64,000 nt of DNA, from assembly GCA_001899445.1 (NCBI GenBank), contig MPOA01000001.1, positions 1-64,000 of the forward strand. Direction: 5' to 3'. This document shows, one piece after another, positions 52,725 to 61,169 of the stretch (position 1 is its first letter; each line of letters starts with the position of its first letter). The stretch is from Candidatus Desulfopertinax cowenii (GTDB lineage Bacteria > Bacillota > Desulfotomaculia > Desulfotomaculales > Desulforudaceae). The notes below the pieces were generated by a model. It was not told where the DNA came from. It was given only the letters and a program-made list of their open reading frames with translations, and did no database searches. The translations under genes were made by a program, and so were the position numbers.

Positions 52725-53180
52725 CTAAGACTTCATCCAGGGAAAGATCCCGCCGCGCTCCGACTCCTGCGGGTCACCCTCAATGTCCACGTTGTTGGGC
52801 ACAAACAGAAAGATACCTCCGCCCACCTTCTGCTGGCTCCCGTTCAACGCGAATGCCGCCCCGCTAACAAAGTCAACAATACGGCGAGCTACCTCGGTTT
52901 CCACGTGTTCCAGGTTAACAATCACGGGACGCCGGTTTTTCAGGTGCTCCGCAATCCCTTGGGCCTCGTCGAAGGACTTTGGCTCCACCACAACCACCCT
53001 CACCTGGCGCGGCGCGTGGAGATTCACCACGGTCGCCTTCCTTCTGGGATCCGCGGCTTTTTCTCCCTGTGGCCGATCTTCCTGCTGCACCTGCTCCGGC
53101 TCCTCCTCAAACCCCATAAAGTTCAACACCCGGTCCACCAGTTTTCTGCTGCCCAAGGTCAGCCCCCCCTCAAAGTGCAT
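52725..53180 (-). CDS. sepF: Cell division protein SepF
   Basis: The 151-residue product has an N-terminal membrane-binding helix (KLVDRVLNFMGFEEEPEQ), a charged linker, and a SepF core domain with PKSFDEAQGIAEHLKNRRPVIVNLEHV and RIVDFVSGAAFAL. SepF rings tether FtsZ to the membrane. The start may be later than listed. It overlaps the yggS end by 22 bases. Confidence 0.92.
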   Translation of the reverse strand: MHFEGGLTLGSRKLVDRVLNFMGFEEEPEQVQQEDRPQGEKAADPRRKATVVNLHAPRQVRVVVVEPKSFDEAQGIAEHLKNRRPVIVNLEHVETEVARRIVDFVSGAAFALNGSQQKVGGGIFLFVPNNVDIEGDPQESERGGIFPWMKS

Positions 53181-53866
53181 TTTCGTGGACCAAATATGGC
53201 CGTCCCGACACGGACTAGATTTGCGCCCTCCTCAACAGCAACCGGATAGTCGTTGCTCATGCCCATGGATAAATACCACATCCGGATTCCGGGTTCCCGG
53301 CCGAGCCGCGTGAAGAGATCCCGCATCTCCCGGAAAAGGGGCCGGACCTGTTCCGGATCAGCCACAAAAGGCGCCATGGTCATCAATCCTTCTACCTGTA
53401 AACCCTGAAGTCCTGCCGTCTCGCGGATAAACTCGGCCACTTCGCCGGGCATAACGCCAAACCTGCCGCGCTCCCGGGTGATGTTCACCTGGACCAAAAC
53501 CCGGAAAACCTGCCCGTGCTCCCGCGCCCGCCGGTCCAGTTCCCGGGCCAGCGACCAGCGGTTGAGACTGTGCACCAGTTCCACCCGACCCGGCAGGTAC
53601 TTTACCTTGTTGCGCTGCAGGTACCCGATGAAGTGCCACCGGACCCCGGGGAATTCGGGCTGTTTACTTACCAACTCCTGAACACGGCTTTCGCCAAACA
53701 CATCCACGCCAGCGGCCAGTGCCTGATTCATCCTTTCGGGGTCAACTGACTTGGTTACGGCAACCAGCCCGACCTCTTGCGGGTTACGCCCCACACGCCG
53801 GCAGGCGGCGGCGATGTTTTTCCTGACTTGCTGCAGATTTTGCACCACATTAACCTTAGCATGCAT
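53159..53866 (-). CDS. Pyridoxal-phosphate homeostasis protein YggS/YlmE
   Basis: The 235-residue product is an alanine-racemase-fold protein that holds PLP without known catalysis. The PLP lysine is in LVAVTKSV, and other motifs are FGESRVQEL, WHFIGYLQRNKVKYL, LSMGMSNDYPVAVEEGAN and VRVGTAIFG. The ATG at 53866 follows GGGGGAACGGGA; the longer frame upstream looks non-coding. It is the first gene of the five-gene division cluster. Confidence 0.93.
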   Translation of the reverse strand: MHAKVNVVQNLQQVRKNIAAACRRVGRNPQEVGLVAVTKSVDPERMNQALAAGVDVFGESRVQELVSKQPEFPGVRWHFIGYLQRNKVKYLPGRVELVHSLNRWSLARELDRRAREHGQVFRVLVQVNITRERGRFGVMPGEVAEFIRETAGLQGLQVEGLMTMAPFVADPEQVRPLFREMRDLFTRLGREPGIRMWYLSMGMSNDYPVAVEEGANLVRVGTAIFGPRKCTLRGG

Positions 53867-53929
53867 TCCCGTTCCCCCTGTACCGGCTAAGTACAAAAAT
53901 CCATTGTCCGCCCGGGCCACGGGCTGTCA

Positions 53930-54060
53930 CCTAGGGCGCCTTGCGTCGCGGACCCCGAAACTCATCCGGATAGTTACCAAATTTCAGGGGCAGTAGGGTT
54001 TGCCCCTCTCCTGGCAGGATCTTGATTGCTGCTGCTAAACGTATACCTGACCTACCAGTA
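53930..54060 (-). other. Structured leader or spacer before yggS
   Basis: On the minus strand at least two consecutive stems can form: AGGGGCA/TGCCCCT around AACCCTAC, and AACTATCC with GGATGAGTT; a less certain GC-rich pairing lies around GGCGCC. No promoter is obvious. The order resembles a structured leader but matches no riboswitch class I can confirm. Confidence 0.3.
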
Positions 54061-54102
54061 ATTGTTTATAGGATTCTACACTTTACCGGCTAGTCCTGCG
54101 AG

Positions 54103-54124
54103 AAAAAAGCCCTGACGGGCTTTT
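54103..54124 (-). terminator. Terminator of phoU
   Basis: On the minus strand AAAGCCC and GGGCTTTT pair around GTCA, ending in TTTTTT. It overlaps the phoU stop. Confidence 0.85.
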
Positions 54125-54788
54125 AGTTCAACTCGTGCCATTCTCCGGTTACCAGGTAGATCACATCCTCCCCGATGTTCGTGGCCCGGTCGGCCAGCCG
54201 CTCCAGGTAACGGGCCACCAGCAGGAGGTAAACCACGCAGGGGATGCTGTGGGGATTGGCTTCCATGTAACTGATCAGGTTCTGGAAAGTCAGGTTGTAA
54301 ATCTCGTCCACTTCGTCGTCCATGGCGCACATCTGGCGGGCCTTTTCCACGTCGCCGTGCACGTAGGCGTCCAGGCCGTCCTTGACCATGTGCTGCACCA
54401 TTCGGGCCATCTGCGGGATTCGTTCCAGTGGCTTGGTAGGCATCCGGCCGCAAACGCACATGGCGGCCCGGGCAATATCCACGGCGTGGTCGCCCATGCG
54501 CTCCAGGTTGGTAAGAATCTTGATGCCGGTCACAATCACCCGCAGGTCCCGGGCCATCGGCTGCTGGGTGGCAATCAGGCGGATGCAGTTGTTCTCCACC
54601 TCGTAACGCAACCGGTCAATGGCGTCGTCTCCGGTGATCACGCCCTTGGCAATCAGCGGATCCTGGTTCAGGAGCGCTTCCATGGCCTTGTAAATGCTCT
54701 GTTCCACCAGGCTGGCCATACGCAGAATATCCTGCTTCAAATCGGCCAGTTCCACGTCAAAACTGCGCCGGTTGGACAAATAGATCAC
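54123..54788 (-). CDS. phoU: Phosphate-transport regulator PhoU
   Basis: The 221-residue product has two three-helix PhoU repeats with the metal-site motifs EMxxxxD-like (NLERMGDHAVDIARAA in repeat 1 and YLERLADRATNIGEDV in repeat 2). PhoU links the Pst transporter to the PhoR sensor. Here the Pst permease genes are missing or broken, so its partner must be elsewhere or lost. It follows pstB by about 60 bases. Confidence 0.94.
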   Translation of the reverse strand: MIYLSNRRSFDVELADLKQDILRMASLVEQSIYKAMEALLNQDPLIAKGVITGDDAIDRLRYEVENNCIRLIATQQPMARDLRVIVTGIKILTNLERMGDHAVDIARAAMCVCGRMPTKPLERIPQMARMVQHMVKDGLDAYVHGDVEKARQMCAMDDEVDEIYNLTFQNLISYMEANPHSIPCVVYLLLVARYLERLADRATNIGEDVIYLVTGEWHELN

Positions 54789-54847
54789 TCCGCAACTTAA
54801 TAAGATTTAATCTAACACAGCCCGCCTGAAAGGGCAAGACCGTTTTT

Positions 54848-55603
54848 TTAGCCAAAGCGCCCGGTGATATAATCTTCGGTTCTTTGGTCTCTGGGCTTGG
54901 TGAAAAGCTTATGGGTTTCCCCCGCTTCTACGATTTCACCGTTCAGGAAAAAGGCGGTGACGTCCGATACCCGGGCTGCCTGCTGCATGTTGTGGGTCAC
55001 GATTACAATGGCATAGTTATTCTTCAGCTCCTGCAGCAGTTCCTCGATCCTGAGGGTCGATATCGGGTCCAGGGCCGAAGTCGGTTCGTCCATCAGCACC
55101 ACGTCGGGTTCAACGGCCAGCAAACGGGCAATGCAGAGCCGCTGCTGCTGCCCGCCCGACAACCCCAGGGCCGAATGGAACAGCCGGTCGGCCACCTCGT
55201 CCCAGAGCGCCGCCGCCCGAAGGCTTGCCTCCACGATCTCATCCAGCCGGCGTTTGTTTTTCTGGCCGTGGATCCGGGGGCCGTAGGCCACGTTATCGTA
55301 CACCGACATCGGAAAGGGATTCGGCCGCTGAAACACCATCCCCACCCGTTTCCGCAACTGCACCACGTCCACGTCCGGACCGTAGATATCCTCACCGTCA
55401 AGCAGCACCCGGCCCTCCACCCGGACCCCTTCAATCAGGTCGTTCATCCGGTTGAGCACCCGCAGAAAGGTGCTCTTACCGCACCCAGAAGGACCGATCA
55501 ACGCGGTGATCTGCCGCTCTTGGATGTCCAGGTTCACGTCGCGCAGGGCCTGGAGGTCCCCGTAGTACAGGTTCAAGTTTCTAATGGTGATCTTGTTTTC
55601 CAC
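54848..55603 (-). CDS. pstB: Phosphate ABC transporter ATPase PstB
   Basis: The 251-residue ATPase shows Walker [10 protein letters not shown], the PstB hallmark [27 protein letters not shown], signature [16 protein letters not shown] and Walker [17 protein letters not shown]. The GTG start follows AGGAGGG. It is intact even though the adjacent pstA is wrecked and no pstS or pstC is in the window. It could serve permeases encoded elsewhere. Confidence 0.95.
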   Translation of the reverse strand: MENKITIRNLNLYYGDLQALRDVNLDIQERQITALIGPSGCGKSTFLRVLNRMNDLIEGVRVEGRVLLDGEDIYGPDVDVVQLRKRVGMVFQRPNPFPMSVYDNVAYGPRIHGQKNKRRLDEIVEASLRAAALWDEVADRLFHSALGLSGGQQQRLCIARLLAVEPDVVLMDEPTSALDPISTLRIEELLQELKNNYAIVIVTHNMQQAARVSDVTAFFLNGEIVEAGETHKLFTKPRDQRTEDYITGRFG

Positions 55604-55619
55604 TTCGTACTAGCCCTCC

Positions 55620-55905
55620 TAGTTGTTTCCGAAGGTACCGCTGGTAAATGCGTGCCGGAAACGCCAATGAGCAGGTTGTCGGAAAGTGGGCGAAACGCGG
55701 ACCCTGGCGGGATAGATTACACCGCCGTCTCGCCGATCGCTCGATCCGAAACCAGGGTAAGCCCGGTTACCAGGCTGGCCTCCCGGTAGGTCTGGGGTAT
55801 CACCCGCAGGGACCCGCGGCCACCCAGATCAGCACCGGCAGGTTTAAAAGGGCCAGGCCCGCGATGCTTAAAGCCACCAGGTTGGCCAGAACGTTAATTC
55901 AGGGT
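55620..55905 (-). pseudogene. pstA: Remnant of phosphate permease gene pstA
   Basis: Directly upstream of pstB the minus strand reads, in shifting frames, fragments in the order of a PstA C-terminal half. These are ALSIAGLALLNLPVLI (about 55825-55890), VIPQTYREASL joined to RAIGETAV (about 55720-55800), and FPTTCSLAFPARIYQRY (about 55630-55680). At least two frameshifts and one short deletion break it, and stop codons remain between fragments. The 5' half, pstC and pstS are gone, and phoR abuts the remnant. Identification rests on recalled PstA motifs. Confidence 0.6.
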
Positions 55906-57254
55906 TAAAAGCCGGTAGACAGGAGAACGGTAAAGGCGCTGCCCTCCCCGGGCCTGGAGGTCACCCGTACCTCGCCGCCGTGCCCCTCGACGATGTGCTT
56001 CACGATGGCCAGACCCAGGCCCGTGCCGCCCAACTCCGACGTGCGGGACTTGTCAGCCCGGAAGAACCGTTCAAAAATCCGGGATAGATGTTCCGGTGTA
56101 ATGCCGATTCCGGTATCCCTGACCTCTACGGCCACTCCGCCGTCCTCTTTCCAGGCCCGGATGCCGATTTCGCCCTTATCGGTGAACTTGACAGCGTTGT
56201 CCAACAGGTTGATGAACACCTGGGATAGAAGGTTGACATCGCCGGCGACCGGCGGCAGATCCGCTGGCAATTCCACGCTGAAGCGCAGACCCTTTTGCCG
56301 CGCCCGGGTTTCGAATATCTCCACCGCCCGTTGAACCACCTCCGCCAATTCTACGGGCTGACGGCGGAACAGGTTCCGCCGTTCTTCGATGGTGGCCAGC
56401 TTGAGGAGGTCATCAACCAGTTCGTTGAGCCGCCTGGTTTCCTCGTCGATGATCGTCAGAAAACGGCGCGCCGTTTCCGGGTCGTCCAGGGCACCATCCC
56501 AGAGTGTCTCGATGAATCCCCGGATCGAAGTCAGGGGAGTACGGAGTTCGTGCGAGGCGTTGGCCACGAACTCGGTCCGCATCTTCTCCAGTTGACGGCG
56601 TTCGGTGATGTCCCGGAAAAGGGCGACCACTCCGCCCTGGGCCCCCCGCAGGGGGGTGAGGTGCACCCGGAACAGCCGGGGGTCCGGGGTCAGGATCCGC
56701 AGTTCCTGCTGCACCGGGCGGCCCGAATCCAGGGCCTGGCGGAACAGCCGGTCCAGTTCGTAATCGCGCACCACCTCCAGGACCGTCTTGCCGAGGCTCG
56801 CCTCCTCGTTAAGGCCGAAGGCCTCCTCCACTACCGGGTTAATCAGGATCACGCGGGTTTCCCCGTCCACCGCGATCACTCCGTCGGCCATGCTGTCCAG
56901 GATCGCCTGCATCCGGTTTTTCTCCTGCGTAACCATGCTGAGCGTGCCCCGCAACCGTTGGGCCATCTGGTTGAAGCTCTGGGCCAGTTTGCCAACCTCG
57001 TCGCTTTCATGGATCTGGATGGTCTTGGTCAGGTCCCCCTCGGCGATCTTTTCCGCTGTTTCCGCCACCCGGAACAGCGGCTCACTGATGAACCGGGGGA
57101 CGGCGGCAGCCACCACCACGGCGAACAACAGTCCCAGCACCATCGCCACCGTCTGCGAAAGGTAACCAGCCGCGGAAACCGCCCACAGCACGGTCAGCAC
57201 CAACCAGAGCAGCAGCAAACTCGAAATCGCCGTACGCTGTATCCTTCTGCGCAT
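55905..57254 (-). CDS. phoR: Sensor histidine kinase, PhoR-like
   Basis: The 449-residue membrane kinase has two close membrane helices (about 10-30 and 35-56) with almost no outside loop. HAMP (about 57-105), PAS (about 110-215), HisKA with H235 in SHELRTPLTSIRGF, and a HATPase domain (NAVKFT, GIGI, GTGLGLAIVKHIV) follow. Lack of an outside sensor domain is typical of PhoR kinases that read phosphate through the Pst/PhoU complex. It overlaps phoP by one base. No transcription terminator separates it from the pstA remnant. Confidence 0.93.
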   Translation of the reverse strand: MRRRIQRTAISSLLLLWLVLTVLWAVSAAGYLSQTVAMVLGLLFAVVVAAAVPRFISEPLFRVAETAEKIAEGDLTKTIQIHESDEVGKLAQSFNQMAQRLRGTLSMVTQEKNRMQAILDSMADGVIAVDGETRVILINPVVEEAFGLNEEASLGKTVLEVVRDYELDRLFRQALDSGRPVQQELRILTPDPRLFRVHLTPLRGAQGGVVALFRDITERRQLEKMRTEFVANASHELRTPLTSIRGFIETLWDGALDDPETARRFLTIIDEETRRLNELVDDLLKLATIEERRNLFRRQPVELAEVVQRAVEIFETRARQKGLRFSVELPADLPPVAGDVNLLSQVFINLLDNAVKFTDKGEIGIRAWKEDGGVAVEVRDTGIGITPEHLSRIFERFFRADKSRTSELGGTGLGLAIVKHIVEGHGGEVRVTSRPGEGSAFTVLLSTGF

Positions 57255-57946
57255 CAGCTCATCTCCCGGAAACGGTAGCCGACGCCGCGGACCGTTTCGA
57301 TATACTGGAGACTCCCGGGCAGCCGTCCCAGCTTCTGTCGGATGTGCCGGATATGTACATCCACCGTCCGGGAATCACCCCCGAAGTGATAACCCCAGAC
57401 CTGTTCCAGCAAGAGATCCCGGGTGAAAACCTTGCCGGGGTTCGCAGCCAGGAGCCAGAGCAACTCAAATTCCGTGCGGGTGAGTTGTTCACGCCTGCCG
57501 GCCGTCTCTACCGTCAATCGGTCCGGGTTGATCATCAACTCACCCAGCCGCAGGGGCCGCCGGTGCCCCCGGACGGTGGGGCTGCGCCGTAAACGCGCCT
57601 TCACCCGGGCGACCAATTCCCGGACACTAAAAGGTTTAGTAATGTAGTCGTCGGCCCCCAGTTCCAGACCCAGCACTCGGTCTAACTCCTGGCTCCGGGC
57701 GCTGAGAATGATCACCGGAATGTCCTGGGTCTGGTCGTCCTGGCGCATTAACCGGCAGACCGTCAGGCCGTCGGTGCCAGGCAGCATGATGTCCAGAATT
57801 ACCAGGTCGGGCTGTTTGGTACGCACCATTTCCAGCGCCCGGTCCCCGTCCCGGGTAGCCAACACCTCGTAACCCTCTTTCTGCAGCGCATAGCTCACCA
57901 GCTCGACAATATGTTTTTCGTCCTCAACCACCAAGATCTTGGGCAT
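57254..57946 (-). CDS. phoP: OmpR/PhoB-type response regulator
   Basis: The 230-residue product has a receiver domain (phosphorylated D52 in LDIMLPGTDG, with conserved DE, T and K) and a winged-helix DNA-binding domain (about 130-228, RTEFELLWLLAANPGKVFTRDLLLEQVWG). It pairs with the adjacent PhoR-like kinase, and its likely regulon is phosphate starvation. It starts six bases after pgeF and overlaps phoR by one base. Confidence 0.93.
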   Translation of the reverse strand: MPKILVVEDEKHIVELVSYALQKEGYEVLATRDGDRALEMVRTKQPDLVILDIMLPGTDGLTVCRLMRQDDQTQDIPVIILSARSQELDRVLGLELGADDYITKPFSVRELVARVKARLRRSPTVRGHRRPLRLGELMINPDRLTVETAGRREQLTRTEFELLWLLAANPGKVFTRDLLLEQVWGYHFGGDSRTVDVHIRHIRQKLGRLPGSLQYIETVRGVGYRFREMS

Positions 57947-57952
57947 TTTTAA

Positions 57953-58780
57953 TCATTCCAACATCATTATTGCGGCCATCCGGCCGGTTTTCCCTCTAGA
58001 CGCCCGGTGGGAAAAGAACTCTCCGGGAGCACAGGCCGTGCACCGCCTGGCCACGGCGATATTGGCGGACTTGACTCCCGCCTCGATCAGAATCCGCCGG
58101 TTGATCGACCAGAGGTCCAGGCGCCAAGCACCGTCTGCACCGCGGCGGACAAGGTCGCCGCCGGGAAACTCCCAGGCGAACTGGGCGGCCAGATCGGAAC
58201 CGACTATGTAGCAGCAGGGCCCGATGGCCGGACCGACGGCAGCCAATACCTCCGCGGGCGAACTGCCGAAACTCTTTCGCAGCACGGCTAGCGCCCGGGA
58301 ACCAATGCGGCCCAGGGTGCCCCGCCAGCCGGCATGCACCAACGCGATCGCCCGTTTGACCGGATCGTATAGGAACAAGGGCACGCAATCCCCGTAAAAG
58401 GAGATCAACGGCACACCCGGGGTATCCGTGGCCAGCCCGTCGGCGCCAGGCACCGCCTGGGCGGGGTCAAAAGCTCCCCGGCCCCGGTCGCCCGCGCCCA
58501 CCACCGCCACCGTGGTTCCGTGCACCTGGGCACAGGATACCAGGTGGCGGTGATCCAACCCCAGGGCTCCACAAAAAAGCGCGCGGTTAGTTAACACCGT
58601 TTCCGGGTCGTCACCGACGTGCAACCCCAGGTTGAGCGTGGCGTACACCTCGCTGCTTCGTCCTCCCCGGCGGGTGCTGAATACCGCCACCACCCCGCCC
58701 GCTCGCGCAAAACGGGGGATGGTATAAAATAACAGGTCGCGCACCCGCTGCGTCGTAAAGTCCGCCCCGGATCCGGACAC
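57953..58780 (-). CDS. pgeF: Peptidoglycan editing factor PgeF (laccase-domain protein)
   Basis: The 275-residue product belongs to the YfiH/DUF152 family, with the metal/catalytic triad in CAQVHGTTV (His), YGDCVPLFLYD (Cys) and LVHAGWRGTLG (His). In E. coli this enzyme corrects L-Ser wrongly placed in peptidoglycan precursors. It corresponds to Bacillus ylmD and in the Bacillus order would be followed by yggS (ylmE). Here phoPR-pstB-phoU intervenes. It lies three bases after the MBL gene. Confidence 0.92.
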   Translation of the reverse strand: MSGSGADFTTQRVRDLLFYTIPRFARAGGVVAVFSTRRGGRSSEVYATLNLGLHVGDDPETVLTNRALFCGALGLDHRHLVSCAQVHGTTVAVVGAGDRGRGAFDPAQAVPGADGLATDTPGVPLISFYGDCVPLFLYDPVKRAIALVHAGWRGTLGRIGSRALAVLRKSFGSSPAEVLAAVGPAIGPCCYIVGSDLAAQFAWEFPGGDLVRRGADGAWRLDLWSINRRILIEAGVKSANIAVARRCTACAPGEFFSHRASRGKTGRMAAIMMLE

Positions 58781-58783
58781 GTA

Positions 58784-60343
58784 TTATCCCCGCCCCCCGC
58801 CGCCGGCAACCAGAAACTCTTTCAGCTCGGCGAGCTTATCCAGTACCCGGCGGCAGGATTCCGGATCGGGGTTGGCCTTCAGGTACTGCGCCGTCCGACT
58901 CCGGAGGTCAGAGAAAACCTGCCAGACCCGTTCATCGGGTCTGCGGCCCGGCTCCAAGCTTACCGTCTCCTGCCACGCGGGCCGGTAGGCCTCCACCCCG
59001 ATCTCGGCCAGGACTTGCTGCAGCGCCAGTTGGGCCGGGTTTTCTCCGTGTACCAGGAACACCCGCTCCGGCGGCCGCCGAAAGGCATCGACCCATTCTC
59101 GCAGTGTGTTCTGATCGGCGTGCGCCGAGTAGCCTCTTACGTTCACGATCTCCGCCCGCACCACGATCTCTTCCCCGAACAGGCGCACCTTCTCCGCCCC
59201 GTCCAGGAGCATGCGGCCCAGGGTGCCCTCGGCCTGGTAGCCGACGAACAGCACGGTGGCCTCGGGACGCCACAGGTTATGTTTCAAATGGTGCCGGATC
59301 CGCCCGGCATCGCACATGCCGCTGCCCGCGATGATCACGTTCCCGCCGGGTGATTCGTTGAGAGCCTTCGATTCATCCACCGATAGGGCGTGATTGAGCT
59401 GCGGCAGGCCCAGCGGGTCGATTCCGCAGGCCAACATGCCGCTCGCTTCTTCGTCATAACAGTGTGGATGGTCACCGAAGATGTTGGTGACGGCACTGGC
59501 CAGGGGGCTGTCCAGCCAGATATTCACGGGGGGCAACTCCCCCGCCCGGGCAAAGGCGAAGATGTCGTATAGCAGCTCCTGGGTGCGTTCTATGGCAAAA
59601 GCGGGAATCAACAGGTTTCCGCCCTTGCGATAACTGGTCCAGATGACCTCCTTCAGCTTCTCCCTGCTTTCGGTGTAGTCTTCCTGGTGCACCCGGTCCC
59701 CGTAAGTGGATTCCAGCACCAGGTAATCCGCCTCCTCCACATACTCGGGATCACGCACGAGAGGCTTCCCCTTGCTGCCCAGGTCACCAGAAAAAACAAT
59801 CTTCGTCTCCCCTTCAGGATCCCTGGCCCAGATTTCGATCAACGCCGAGCCGAGGATGTGTCCGGCGTCCCGGAAACGGCAGCGGACGCCGTCTCCTAAA
59901 ATGACCTCCTGGTTGTATCGTACCGGGCTGAACTGGCCGAGGCAGGCGTAAGCGTCGCCCATCGTATAAATAGGCTCGACTTCCGGCTTGCCGGCCCGTA
60001 CGGCTTTCCGGTTTTTTCGTTCCACTTCGGCCTCCTGGATACTGCCGCTGTCCGGCATAAGAACGTGGCACAGGTCCACGGTGCACTCGGTACCCAGGAC
60101 CGGGCCCTTGAAACCGTGCTTGACCAGCTTGGGGATTAGGCCGCTGTGGTCGATGTGGGCGTGGGTGAGCAGAACCAAGTCGATGCTTTCCGCGGCGAAG
60201 GGAAAGGAACCGTAGTTTCTTTGCCGAATTTCCTTGCGGCCTTGGAACAGTCCGCAATCCACCATAATGCGCATTTTCCCCGTATCCAGCAGGAAACAGG
60301 ATCCCGTAACACAGTCCGCTGCACCGTAGAAGGTTAGTTGCAC
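58784..60343 (-). CDS. Metallo-beta-lactamase/beta-CASP RNA-processing protein
   Basis: The 519-residue product is of the RNase J/CPSF-73-like superfamily: the zinc motif is H61-A-H63-I-D65-H66 (THAHIDHSG), a later FSGDLG ligand, the beta-CASP insertion with SPLA and GSGMCDAGRI, and a C-terminal RGYSAHADQ histidine. It probably cleaves RNA. It lacks an RNase J C-terminal domain and so belongs to the shorter YSH1-like group. It starts the operon running to phoU. Confidence 0.88.
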   Translation of the reverse strand: MQLTFYGAADCVTGSCFLLDTGKMRIMVDCGLFQGRKEIRQRNYGSFPFAAESIDLVLLTHAHIDHSGLIPKLVKHGFKGPVLGTECTVDLCHVLMPDSGSIQEAEVERKNRKAVRAGKPEVEPIYTMGDAYACLGQFSPVRYNQEVILGDGVRCRFRDAGHILGSALIEIWARDPEGETKIVFSGDLGSKGKPLVRDPEYVEEADYLVLESTYGDRVHQEDYTESREKLKEVIWTSYRKGGNLLIPAFAIERTQELLYDIFAFARAGELPPVNIWLDSPLASAVTNIFGDHPHCYDEEASGMLACGIDPLGLPQLNHALSVDESKALNESPGGNVIIAGSGMCDAGRIRHHLKHNLWRPEATVLFVGYQAEGTLGRMLLDGAEKVRLFGEEIVVRAEIVNVRGYSAHADQNTLREWVDAFRRPPERVFLVHGENPAQLALQQVLAEIGVEAYRPAWQETVSLEPGRRPDERVWQVFSDLRSRTAQYLKANPDPESCRRVLDKLAELKEFLVAGGGGRG

Positions 60344-60387
60344 AAATCGGCCCCCTTGCTCGGGTTGCTTGCTATTTGGCTAAATAG

Positions 60388-60417
60388 ATTATATATCGAA
60401 GCCGCTCGGCGGTTCAA
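60388..60417 (-). promoter_or_regulatory. Promoter of the MBL-pgeF-phoPR operon
   Basis: On the minus strand TTGAAC (60412-60417) is followed by 18 bases and TATAAT (60388-60393), 45 bases before the first gene. It is divergent from the fmdB-type promoter. Confidence 0.65.
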
Positions 60418-60439
60418 CCGACACGCAAACCCAAGGCTC

Positions 60440-60468
60440 TTGACAGGCAAGGACGGTAGGCATAATCT
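60440..60468 (+). promoter_or_regulatory. Promoter of the FmdB-type gene
   Basis: A perfect -35 TTGACA (60440-60445) is followed by either CATAAT (15 bases) or TAATCT (17 bases). The start codon is 36 bases further on. Confidence 0.55.
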
Positions 60469-60504
60469 AGGGTATGGAGCTTTTCCCGAAAGGAGCGGTT
60501 AAAT

Positions 60505-60717
60505 TTGCCGGTTTATGAATTCTGCTGTTCCAAGTGCCAAAAGAAATTTGAAAAGCTGTGCCGGATGGGGGAAAACGGTAAGAATCTCACCTGCCCCGCC
60601 TGCGGGGCACCCGGACCCAAGCGGGTGGTTTCTACCTTCAGCGCGCTGGGAACAGAGGGCGGCCAGGGCAGCAGCTGCGGAAGTTGCATGTCGTCCTCCT
60701 GCGCCGGCTGCCATTAA
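60505..60717 (+). CDS. FmdB-type zinc-ribbon protein
   Basis: The 70-residue product starts MPVYEFCCSKCQKKFE, with two CxxC pairs forming the FmdB/CxxC_CXXC_SSSS zinc ribbon (CSKC and CPAC). It ends in a serine-rich cysteine cluster (SCGSCMSSSCAGCH) typical of the family. It may act as a regulator or small metal protein; function unknown. The start is TTG after AAAGGAGCGG. It is the only plus-strand gene in 46.9-64 kb. Confidence 0.88.
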   Translation: MPVYEFCCSKCQKKFEKLCRMGENGKNLTCPACGAPGPKRVVSTFSALGTEGGQGSSCGSCMSSSCAGCH

Positions 60718-60814
60718 GATCATTAAAGATAATGCAAGGTAAGAGGCGAGGGTCGGAGGTTAGAGGTAAGCACGAGCCACCACGACCTAGTCATCTGGTG
60801 GGGTCCGGTTGTTC

Positions 60815-61078
60815 TTACCTCCGCACCGGATAGTGTTCAGCATAGTCGGGGACTTCCACCAGAATCACGTCCACTCCGATCTTCACAATTTTTCCCCAGG
60901 GAATGATGATCTCCTCCTCACGGCCGAAAAAGCCGAGCAAGCGGGAAGAACCAGCCAGGATCAGCGCGCTGATCCGGCCGTTGTCCAGATCAATGTCAAT
61001 ATCCTTGATCAGGCCCATGCGCCGCCCGTCCAATACGTTCACGATTTCGCGCACCCGCAGGTCGGAGACCTTCAACAT
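60815..61078 (-). CDS. YlmC/YmxH family sporulation protein
   Basis: From the ATG at 61078 the product has 87 residues forming a PRC-barrel: MLKVSDLRVREIVNV, GLIKDIDIDLDNGRI and EIIIPWGKIVKIGVDVILV. Bacillus YlmC and YmxH are spore-former proteins of unknown function, and ylmC follows sigG in Bacillus. Here spoIIR is inserted between them. Confidence 0.88.
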   Translation of the reverse strand: MLKVSDLRVREIVNVLDGRRMGLIKDIDIDLDNGRISALILAGSSRLLGFFGREEEIIIPWGKIVKIGVDVILVEVPDYAEHYPVRR

Positions 61079-61169
61079 AGGATCACCCCGGTTAATGTAT
61101 ATGCTCCGTCCCGCTGAAAAGAACAAAGCCCGCCGCAACCGACGGACTTGCTGTTTTGTGCTTCATCTC

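Noticed and set aside
53930-54060. A c-di-GMP (GEMM) riboswitch before yggS
   Set aside because: GGCAAACC and GACGCAA are present but GGCAAACC falls within a hairpin stem and loop, and the required tetraloop-receptor and paired arms are not formed.
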